Assembly: GCF_040436345.1 (NCBI RefSeq)
Contig: NC_133223.1
Coordinates: 22,159,613 to 22,223,612, forward strand
DNA length: 64,000 nt
DNA from: Pagrus major
Lineage: Eukaryota; Chordata; Actinopteri; Spariformes; Sparidae
Direction: 5' to 3'
Position 1 is the stretch's first letter, and each line of letters opens with the position of its first letter. The position numbers were made by a program, and so were the translations under genes. The notes under the pieces were generated by a model. The model saw only the letters and a list, made by a program, of their open reading frames with translations, ran no database searches and had not been told where the DNA came from. Positions 49,651-61,200 of the stretch are shown piece after piece.

Positions 49651-49794
49651 TTAGAAGTAGTCTCTTCTTCGTGAGTCGTCGCTGATGAAGGAGGGGTTCC
49701 ACTGGGCGGGGTAGATGCATGAGTGGCGAGAACCTGGCAGGCCTGTGAATGGATACAGTCCATTTCTGTCCAGGTCTGAGTTCCGTAACGCAGG
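49651..49794 (-). CDS. heg1: heg1 exon 14: KRIT1-binding tail (residues 1022-1068)
   Basis: It encodes [16 protein letters not shown] and Asn-Pro-Ser-Phe-Ile-Ser-Asp, then ends Arg-Arg-Arg-Asp-Tyr-Phe and TAA. The terminal Tyr-Phe is the residue pair that sits in the KRIT1 FERM domain. The acceptor is TTTCCCTCAG. Confidence 0.97.
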   Translation of the reverse strand, partial: PALRNSDLDRNGLYPFTGLPGSRHSCIYPAQWNPSFISDDSRRRDYF

Positions 49795-52700
49795 CTGAGG
49801 GAAAGAAAACAGAAAACAGAAAATGTACAGGATGAAGTTAATATGCAGATTCTTCTTGTATCAAAAAAACACAAAACTGAACTCGAACAATGACATCAAA
49901 TGAAAATTGAATTGTTTGTTTCCTTACAGAGTAGTAAATGTCGGTCATCTGTAGCAGGTTCTTGGTGCTGCCGTTCTCTTGCATCTCAATGGTCTCCCGG
50001 CCCCACTCCATGGATATGCGGTTACTTTTAGGGAAGTCTGCGTACGGGGACATCTGCAGGTCTCCACTCTTGAAGATGATCTTGTTGATGTCATTCTTGT
50101 CTTTCCTTTGAGGTCAAACAGTTTCAAAAAGTTTAATATTTGGTAATTTGGGTTTAGGATGACTTGTTTTTTTAATCATCAACTTGAAAATACAGTAGTG
50201 CACAGCAGATTACTGCACCGTCTTACTTGCAGCAGGTGACAATGAGAGCGATGATGAGGATGAGGAGCAGAGCGCCCCCTGCAGGTGACACCACGACTGC
50301 AATCAGCTTGTAAACTGCAACGTCAAATAACAGCATGTTAAATGCTAAACTTTAAAAACATATGCCGAGATCACAAAAGCAAATTTCTTGACTTGGATTT
50401 AGAAAAAATATTCTTTTGAGTATGTTACATTTTGTGTGTTCAGGGTTTTTTAGAGCCACTTACAATTTCCACACTGGAATCCTCCGAATCCAAACATGCA
50501 CCTAAAAGGGTAGAAACAGATTCTGAGTTAAGAAATTGGCCTTACATCTTTCAGTGCAACTGGATTCATAGTGTGACAGAAAGGAAAGTTGAACTTACTG
50601 AACGCAGGTGCCATTTTCCAGTTTGTAGCCATCCCCACATTCTAAAACAAGAAATTATGATCAGAAAATGTTCAGTTACATGTCTTGGTATGAAGAATTC
50701 ACAATTCAGTATTGTTTTGCTAATATTCAGTATCCTTAATTTCATAAATATTCACATTCAATTTGAAGTAATCTACTTTTTCCTCTTGTTTTTGTCAAGG
50801 AACCTAAAAAAAGGAAGGGTCTTTAGGTCACTGAATCTTACTTTGGTGCGAGTCTATGGGAGATGTGTAGAGAAACACACTAAAACCCATTTTTGTGTCT
50901 ACATGTAACTGTATGTTTTACTATGTGTGCAAGGCAAGCTGTTGCCTGGTGGGATTAATTAAGTTGTCTGAATGTGACGATGTAGATATGTTGGGTTTTA
51001 GTGTGTTTCTCCATGCATCTCCATTTGACTTCAATACACCTGTCACCACAGTCTGGCACAGAAGCAAGACTCTGTGATATAATGACCCTTCCATCTTTTT
51101 TAGGTTCCTTGGTTTTTGTCAGCAAGTAAAAGTTTACTTGTTTGTCATCACTGCCTGTTTTTTTTTTTAGCAGTAAATCATATTGGAGCATTTTAATTCT
51201 AATCAGGTTAACATGTGGGTTGCTTCATCGGTTACTGTAGCACCCAATAATGTAATAATATCCTGACAATGTCAAATCTTAATGTTTTCAGTAGGCTTAC
51301 TTGACACTAACAGTATTATAAATGTTGTATTCATGCACGCTTAACATTTCTGAGGAAAAAGGCATCAATTATTACATTATTACATTATCTGTCAAAATTA
51401 TAACATCATCAGTATTATATTTAAAAAAAGACCCAACTGAAACATATTACATTATTGTTGTTGTTGGTCAAGTTATTACATTATAAGCTTATATGACATT
51501 TTCGATCAGGTTAAAGGCACATTTTATTACAACTTAGATGTTTTTACATTTTATGTACATTATTGAGTGCTACAATATAATTTAGTCTTCGTCATATTTT
51601 ATTTAGCTGTTCAAAACAGAAAACACCCATTGTGTCTAAGCGGACAGACACACATACCTAAGCAGGACAGGTCGTCGGGGTTATGTTTATAGTATCCTTG
51701 AAGACACTGGCACTGGGCTGTACCGCTGCTGTCAGAGCAGGTGGAGCGCTCCGTGTCACACTGAGTCTTCTGGGCCACACACAGACTTTCAACTGTAACA
51801 AAATGTGGACACAATAAGTCAGGATTAGAATGACACAAGAATCCATCATGACTTCATAAAACCGCTGCTGTATATGTGAGCTCATCTGTGCACCTGCACC
51901 TGTGAACTATAGTCCCAAGTAGGAAGCTATTTGTGGCTAAATTGTGCCCTCTGCTGGCTGCAAACATGTTCACAGCTGCTTTGGGTAGCCCTGCCCTCAA
52001 CCGCAATTAAAGTAGTAAAAACTGGATTGAATATGGTTAAAACGAGCTGAAGTTCATTGTGATTATTAAATATTTTCACACTTACCGTGATAGGTGAGCT
52101 GGTGGTGCAGCACCATCCGGCAGTGGGCCAATGAGGAGCTGCAGTTGCTGAGAGACATCTGGATGCTGTTGTAGACCTCAGCACTCGTCACGTTGGTGGA
52201 AATAGAAAACATGTTGATGGCTGAGATACGAACCCCGTTCTCTTCTCTATGGAGAGACATCAGTGGAGGTCATAACAGAGGTCTACAATAAATTTAACAA
52301 TCCTGATGCCTAATAAATTCAGCTTTTTTTTTTTCTGACATGGTAGATTTTTTAGAGAGTGCTAGATTTACTTTGATGACAGCTAAATACTGTTGTATCA
52401 AGAGGCTAAATTCTGTGTAGTTCTAACCACTTTTTCCCTTTTGAGATTTTGAAAGTATAACAACAAATTACACACGATGGTTCAGCAATGGCAAGAACTT
52501 ACTTCTTACTCAGCAGTGAGCGGCTGTAACCTCGGAGGACGGACAATGAAGCGTTGAGCTGAGGTGGAGACAGGAAGAGAGTGCGTGTCAGATATAATAG
52601 ACATAAACCCAATGGAGATTTTCTCAGAAATATGATGGTTCGGTGATGTGGACTGCCTCTCACCAGCTGAATGATCTCCCTCTGGATCTCATGCATGGTG

Positions 52701-55058
52701 GTGCTCTTGAAGACGACAGGGTCATGTGGCAGTCTGTTAACACTGAATGTTCCCAGAAACGTCTTTGCTACAGAGGGGAACAAAAAAATAAGTCAATGAA
52801 TCATAAGAAACTTTTGGAAAACTAGCGAATTATTAAAATCTATTATTCAATTATTGTTTTGTATTAACAGGGTTTTACCTCGAGTGCAGGTGCGTCCGTC
52901 CTCCAGGTCAAAGGCGAGCGGACATTCACAGCTGAAGGAGCCTCGCGTGTTCACACACCTGGATCCGACGGGACAGGGGTCCTTCTCACACTCATCCACA
53001 TCTGGACAGGTGTTATAATATTAGATTATAGAAGACTGAATCCATGAACCTGAACACTAATTTTTAACCCATCAAACTGTCAGGAAGAGAAGAGAAGCTC
53101 ACCGTGGCTGCAGTTCGGTCCTGTCCACGCCTGCTGACAGTGGCAGGTGTATTGATGCCCTTTATCGCTCACACACATCCCTCCGTTCATGCAAGGGTTT
53201 GACACACAGGGGTTTCCTGTAGGTTAAAGAGGAGAGCAGCCATTTTAACAGCTGTAAACGTAGCTGTAAAAACTGCATGTCAAGGATGGTCAGTTACAAT
53301 GGAGGAATAGTATAAACCACTCACTTGGTGGTGGCGGCGGTGGTGGTGCCTTGGTGGATCTGACGTCAGTGGGTGTTGTCGTCACCACTCGCTCTGTAGT
53401 TCCTCTGTCTGCCTGTTTTCCAGTGGTCTGCAGAGCCTCTGTACTCTTGGTCGGGGTGCTGTGGGTGTAGGTGGTGGTGATGTGCTGGCTCTGAGCTGTG
53501 GTGATTCCCAGAGTGCCTGTACTTGTTTCTATCTGCAGGGTGGTGACTTTTGTGGGGTTAGCCATCCCAGTTGAGGGCCCCTGGGTTTGGCTCGATGATT
53601 CACGGTGAGTTGGGTGCGTCGGACTGGTCTGCAGGGCCAGGGTGGAGGCTGTGGTGGAGGGCATAGTGTACATGATGGTGGCATCGGTAGGTGACTCGGG
53701 AGTAGAGCTGCTGATGGTGCTGCTGAACCTGGAGGATGAGGTTGCAGGTAAGGGGGATGTGGTAGTAGTGGTGGTGGTGGTGGTGGTGGTGGTGGAGGCA
53801 GTGGCTTTGAAAGTGTTTTCCTCTGTTATATGTGGTCTGTTAAAGAAAAAACAAATCAATCAAGACTGAGGCTAACTGAAAAGGACATTAAGGAACATTT
53901 TCATCTTTATAACACTCCTCAGGACTGAAATTACAACTGCAGTGATCTCTCAACATATTGAAGGCTTGTCAGTAGGGGGCACTAGAGCCACTACTGACAG
54001 ATAGAAAGGTTTTAATCACTTCAGTCTTCTTAAGTTGACTATTATACCACCAAAGATAAAAAAATAATTAAATATATATAATAATGGACTCCATGCTATC
54101 CACAAATGTCTTTTACACTGTCTGTCCCATTACCCTGTTATTTATTTAATCGTTAGTTAAGCCAAAACTTTAATTAAAAAAAATACCTTTCTGTGACAGT
54201 GACAGGTGTGGTGGTGGGGAAGACGTCATTAACCAACACCGGAGTGACTGTTAGAGAGTCATCCGGTACAGATGTGCTGCTGCTGACTGTTGGGGGTCCT
54301 GTGGTCAGACCGAAGCTCACGCTTTGTTCACTTGTCTGGGATGAGACCCCCTCAGTGCCCTGCTGGTTCTGAGTGCTGGAGCTGTGGACTCCAGTGGAGG
54401 ACTCAGTGGAGGTTCCAACACTAGTGCCTGACTCCTGCTCAGTCCCTGAGATGTCTGAAGGACCTTCTGGGGGAGAGGTGACCAGAGGTGTGGAGGAAAC
54501 TGATGCTTCAGATTGGTCGGTGCTGGGCTCTGTCACTCTGAGAGGTGGTGTCGAGTTGGGGGTCTCTTCTGAAGTTGAGGTGTGATGATGCTGGGTGGCG
54601 TTAGGTTGTCTGTTTAAACTTTGGGTTCCTCTGGACGCCTCTGGGCTCCCAGTCTCTGAGAAGGAGTGGGTCATGTGTTGGTCTGTTGTGTCCCTGCTGT
54701 CGGTCCTGGTGGACGGGGCACTGTGGGTGTAGTCCTCGGTCTCTGTAGCCCCAGCAGAAAAACCCAAGGTAGAGGGGTGGGAGCTGGAGTCTTCTGTAAA
54801 GGCAGAGGAGGTGCTGTTGCTGGAAGAGGAGGTGACAGATAGCAGGGTCCTCTCCCCAGCTCGGCTGATGGTGGTGGAAGTGTAGGTGCTGTCGGTGTGG
54901 ACGGCTGTGTGGGACATCGAGGATGAAGCGTCTCCTTGTCGGAGGGTTGTGCTGTCCTGGGGCGTTCTGGCCTTTTCGGTCAACATCCTGGAACTAGCCT
55001 CCGAGGACACAGCGGGGGAGGCGTCTGACACATGGTCTGTTTTAACAAAGTCTTTCCA

Positions 55059-55091
<33 letters not shown>

Positions 55092-55122
55092 ACTGCTGAT
55101 GCTGCTGCTACTACTGCTGCTG

Positions 55123-55184
<62 letters not shown>

Positions 55185-55212
55185 ACTACTGCTGCTGCTA
55201 CTGCTGCTACTG

Positions 55213-55265
<53 letters not shown>

Positions 55266-58200
55266 GCTGCTGATGATGATGCTGCTGCTACTGCTGCTGC
55301 TGCTGCTGGTGGTAGCCTCAGTGGTGGCTACAACAAGGGTGGAGATGAGTGGCTCAGTAGACAGACTCACAGCTTCTAGTGACCTGCTGCTTGTTTCTGT
55401 GAATGTTTGTGTCTGCTCAGTGTCTGCGGAAAGAGACAAAGATCATATTCAACAAATTTGACACTAACAACATCCTCTATATTAACAACAGCAACCCATT
55501 CATCCTTGCAACCAATAGCTCAAAATTAATACTTTCAAGGATGTTTTCCGAGGTTTCCAACATAAGGCTGTCTCCCAGTGTTACAGCTGGAACAATTTGA
55601 TGATCAATCAATTAATGAATCATTTAAAAGTTGTTATCAAGCAAAAATACCAAGAAGAATGCTAAGACTTCTCAAATGTGGCAAAAGCTGCTTTTTTTCT
55701 TTTTTATATCACTGTAATAATTTTGATTTTCAACAGTTTGTTGGACATATAAAGTCAGGCCATGGGAACCTAACTGTTTTCCGAGACTTTACAGACTAAA
55801 CAATAACATAAAAACTATAAAATAAAACTGACAAGAAAAAAAAACAACATACTAATCAAAAATCAAAATAATGTAATCGGTCCTAACAGACAGATTAATT
55901 ATCGAAAAAAATGTTAGTTTTAGCCCTTTGCAGTGTGTTGACTCTGGACTCTGTGTAGTGTCTACAAATGTTCTTTTATCTTTTTGTCTGCTTCAACTAG
56001 ATTGTTTAAGAAAATTAACTGTATTTTAATTATTTACAGTCCATGGATCATAGGGATTAAATCCTTACTTGTAGCTCTGTTTTTTTGTATCTGTATGTTC
56101 CTGTACTTTAAATATCTATACTGAAATCAATTGATTAATATATCATTTTTAAATGTTGTTTAACCAAACCAGAATGCAGATTGGTTATGTGGAATATACT
56201 AACTGAATAAACATCTCAGTTAATCAAATTTGATATTTTTCATTTAGAGGTAGGAATAAGTAAATTTACTTTAAGCTTTAGCTAAGGCTGGCATTAGCAA
56301 TAAACTAGCTTTTACTGAAGCCCACATCCCCACTTTGTGGCTACTAAAGATTTTAAAAACAGTTTTCAGCATTAATTATACATTTTCTATGGCATGGTCA
56401 TTTTCTGAATTGAAGAACACTGTTTAAAGCTAGAAAGGTGGCAGGGTCCGCCACATATAAACAAAGTAAAACAGTATGAAACTGTGTTGTCCTTTAAGGT
56501 CAGTTTGTTTATTCAGTCATGAAAATGAAGAGAGTTTGTTTATGTAGTTTGTTTAGTCATAAAAACATCAGTCAATGAAGATTTTTCTCTTCGTACCCAA
56601 AACTACATAGTGCACCTTTAAGACCTTCATGGAGTTTGTACATCTTTAGGGCAGTAGAAGTGAGAACTCTCCTTAGTCCTTTGGGATGTTACAAACAGAA
56701 GTAAACTCCTTTAACTTGTAGAAAAATACAGAACACCTTCTGAACAACATTAATTATATCAGCTAACTTTAAATTACATACACACTGTAGCTGACTTCCA
56801 GCTGTGGCCACCAGAGGGGGCTCACCAGGCTGTGTCTTTCCTCTGTACACTACATAAAGGAGGAAGATGCTGTCAGAAGTTCTGTTTCTTGCTGCAGAGG
56901 CAATGATTTTGGGTGGGGAACAATTGGCAGCTGGGTTCGTCTACTCTAACAAAGGAATGAGGTCCTAAAAATGGTGGTGACTGTCTCCGTTGGGATTCAG
57001 CCATTTCCTTCCTAAAGCTGAGCGAGCACAAGGCACCGCCAGAACAACTGTCACCATGGATCTGGGTGTGTTTTCATGTTCAGTGTCTGTGGAGAGGTTT
57101 TTTTTTAGCCTGGCAACAAAATTGTTGTTAAGTCATAAAAAAAACACCCAAACATTACCGCAAGTGAAGTGTCAGAAAAGAATGTAGCTACAGAATAGGG
57201 ATTGTTGTTTTACTGCTATTTCTCCGCAGTTTGCCTTCGTTAGTAGAGATAGAGACGGGAATCACAAACAGAGATCAACTTAGGGACGTTGAAATTACAT
57301 AAGACAGCCAGGCCTGTGGAGCGCCCCCGAACTGTTTTTAATGCTCACCGTCAAGTGTCAATAAAGCTGTACTGCCAGTATCAAAACAGGGAACTACTTT
57401 AAAGCTACATACACTGATTTTTTTCGACACTTGGCAGTGGAGCAAGTTTACAACATGGACACATTACCTTTTAAGTTGATCTCTTTTACAAAAAACTTTA
57501 TTTTTTTTAAAGATTATTTTGCAGAAAAAGATGCTTTGGTGATTTCAAGGGTTGTTTTAGTGCACTAATGTTATTTTAGATGATAAAGTTTATTGTAAAA
57601 TGACAATTTGTCAAAAGTAGGGATGCACGATATATATCAGGCAGATAAATTATCAGCCCGATAATGGAAAATTTACCTATAAATCTAGCTGATAATACAA
57701 AGCCAAATTGCTTTTGTTGACTTAACAGGTGCTGAACTGCTGAAAAAAATCGTGCATCCCTAGTCAAAAGTGTTTGATAACCACAATCGAGGGATAATTG
57801 CATAAACTGTGTGTTTATCGGCTGGTATTGCCAAATTTTTTACTCCCTAAATATCCGTATCAACATTGGTATCCAGTATATATCAGGCTCTATTGTACAT
57901 ATCGACAAACAAGGGGCAACATAAGCATTCATTCTGGCCACCTGACTAATTTAAGTGCAATATTTACTCTCTCTTTTGGCTCTGTTATGTTCACTAGCTA
58001 GCCGCTAACTTTGTTTCACTGTCGTTTGAGGGTTGGGTTTACAGTAGCTCGGTTTTAGGTGGTGGGTGACACGGCCAAAATCTTACATCAAGGCACAGGT
58101 CATGATTCAGCAACTGTTCTGCAAATTCAATACAGAAATGGTTCTAAATAACTGTGCTGCCTCACGTGAGACAACACTTGATTTAAAAACGAAAGACGAG

Positions 58201-61200
58201 AAAATCATGCTTTAAAGTTCAAAACAAAAACAATCATTTCAAGCGAAGGATCCTTCAGTTTCACTCTCCTCTTCCATGTTTTCCTTTCATTCTCTTCTTC
58301 TGTTGGCAAACCAGCTTAGAGGTAGGCCTACATTACCACCACGAACTATTGCTCTCACGTCATGGTCCTGCTGCGGGAATCACGATACCTTGCAAGGCAG
58401 CAGGATTTTGCGAGGCCACATATAAATCCAACCCTGATCTGCAGACACATTCTCTGGCTAAATTGAACATATAAGGTATGCAGACCGTTAGTGGAGCTGA
58501 TGTCCAGTGGAATATAGCCAAGATGATGAGCTTCAGTTTGTGTCTTCAGCTATGGCCCAAGCACAGAGCTGTGAAACTAAAACTTTTCACTGAGTTTGTG
58601 TTACATGGGTAAGTTAACGTCTACAGGAAGCCAGATAAAGTCACTAAGCAACCACCAACTGTTAGTTAAATGCAAACAGAGTCATTTCCTGTGTACAGGC
58701 ATTTTTATTTAACAAAATATTGTATGACACATTTCTGTTTAAAAAAAGAGAGGATTTCTGTGGAACACGCTGCTCTCATGCCTGGTGTAGCCAGCTGCAT
58801 CGATCGCAGTGGAATTGAGGGTTGCATCAGCCGCTCCGCCAATGGACCGCATACGTTACGTGTTCAATGAAGCCAGCCTGTTAGGGTGGAAACACTACTG
58901 CCAAATCTGTTCCAGGGGACACATTTCTGCTATCACATGGTAAATACCGTCATATCGCCCAACCCAAGGAGTTCTTTAGCTGAAAACACCTGGGTACTGC
59001 AGCTGGAAAGGGCGCCATGAGAGCTGAATCGAAGTTGAGTGAAGTTGCAGTAAAACCAAAACAAGGAGCTGAAAGATGCTAACAAGCACCATAGAGCTGA
59101 GGGAAAGTGCAGTAATTCTCTGTGAGATCAACACAACAAGGGACCTTGTCACGTTACGCAAAGTCATATTATCCACTATTCACATATAAATATAAAAGAG
59201 TGCAGCTTTAAATGAGCATCAAAAGGGCTGAATAGAAGTATTTAACCATCAAGTGGCAGCTGGTCTGTGTGAGGTTTTTCTCTGACCAAAAGGATTTTTC
59301 TCTGCCTATCACTTTCTGACAGCTTCTTATCTGGCTGGTCTCCAGAAGCCCAGCACTGGAACAACAGCAGTCCACTGAGGACAAGCGTTGGTCTTTGAAA
59401 AAGCATCCGGAGAGCCAACACGTAGAGACCAGCAGCCACCAACCAAAACCAAAGGAGGGGAGAGTTCAGCGGCAGAACAGCCGGTCCACAGGGAGTCTGT
59501 GGGGAGAACTGGGCCACTCGACTCTATTTCTCTCTCTCTCTCACTCACTTCCTCTGCATGTGTCTCTCTCATTATTTCATTTTCTCTCTCTCGATGCAGT
59601 CCGGGCAACAGAACTCAGACTGGAACGTGGTGTTGGCAACAAGTGGCGGACACTCCCAGATTCTCTGCAGTTTATCTCTCAGCTCTCGTGTGTTAACGCG
59701 GCTGTCAGTGTCGTGGTTTCACATCTGCTGTACTTCACAAACTCTGCGGTCTGCATATTGCAAGTGCAGTAGTTTCAGCATATAAATGAGCATGGGCGAT
59801 GGTATGACGTAGCAGTGTTGTGAACGTAATGGTCGGTGTTTTCTTGCCAACAGATAGATACTGAAAGCTCATCTGTTACCTGGAATTTTTACTTTATTCG
59901 GTGACCAAATGTTGAGGTCACAGTTCAGTTTGTGAGTTTGTCACCAGATGACTGTGAGCTGAAGAGCTGGTCCACGACAGGAAAGGTGAATGTGGGTGAA
60001 ATCAACGAGAGGAAAGTGAATCATTTCCACGACGTCATAACTACTTTTTAGCCCTTCACATTGTTTCTGTGGAACTAAACTGGACAGCTCCCAGTCTTAA
60101 ATCAACCAGCACGACTGACATTAAGCAACAAATCTCAGTTTTTAGGCCATGATGACATATAATATATACCTCGATGTTTTGAAGTCATTCATAAATGCAA
60201 GGACTGGGCAACAAAATCAAATATCATATTTTTCACCATATTCCTTTACATCACTTAACTGTAATGTAGCCTTTAAGACCAGAAAAACACAACACTTACA
60301 TCACTTGGATCACAATATATGATATCCAAAATCCAAGACTATAAATAGCCTCATATCATGGCAATTATATAATGTTGCTGTATAACCCAACCCTAGTGTA
60401 GTATATGAAACATTACATGCCAGGAGAGGACAGCACCATATACTTTATATATCTTATCTATTACAGTTTTATTGATGAGTAGCTAAATGTAGCACTCCAT
60501 AAAGTATATATTCTTATTAACTGTATTAGCCTATATTTTTTATTTTCAAGTCTGTGGTTTCAAAAGGACAGTTTTCAAGTTCAATTTCATACGAGATAGC
60601 TGCAGTATTTTGTTTACCACTTGTATATGCAGTATAGAAATGATGCTGCTTAAATAAAAAGAGAAGATAAGCATATCGTCCCAGCCTTAATAAGTATTAG
60701 TACTGTAGTAGTAATGGTAATATAATGCCGGTGATAACAGGAGTATCTGACTGCAGTTGCATGGAGCTATTTTAAGATTAAAAAGAGGAAGCAAAACTTT
60801 AATAAACGTCTAATGCTCTCTGTTCAGCCTTTATCAAAGTTTTATGGTAAATGGTAGAAAAGCTTTCCAAAATGTCTTTGTTTGTGCCCTGAGAACTTCA
60901 ATCTCTCTTTCCTCCCTCTGGCTGGGGTTTAAGTTCAGAAGGATTTTGCTTCCAGCACAGTGCAGCACTGTAACGAAACCCTCTGAGGGATCAAATCATT
61001 AGCAGATCCCTGTTGGCTCTCTGATCAGTTGAAGCCCTTGATTCTTCTTCTGTTATCACTTTGACTGCTTTCAGCTGACACCACAGTGGCGCATGTGTAG
61101 TTGTGACTGTGGCTTTTACCTCAAATGACAAAGGTTTTCTTCTTTTAGGGTTTAGGGTGTGATTAACATTGGGCCTTGTGCAGAGCAGAAGTGAGAAGCT

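Noticed and set aside
50432..50908. 158-codon plus-strand open frame over heg1 exons 10-11
   Set aside because: It runs antisense through two verified heg1 exons and their AT-rich intron; it is a shadow frame.
54886..55461. 191-codon plus-strand frame with a huge poly-Leu run (and a poly-Ala frame beside it)
   Set aside because: These are other readings of the triplet repeat in heg1 exon 2; the serine frame is the one that joins in phase with its neighbours.
59242..59517. 91-codon minus-strand frame with a hydrophobic segment in heg1 intron 1
   Set aside because: No partner exon in phase with heg1 exons 1 and 2, which already join perfectly. No recognisable family; probably part of a repeat.
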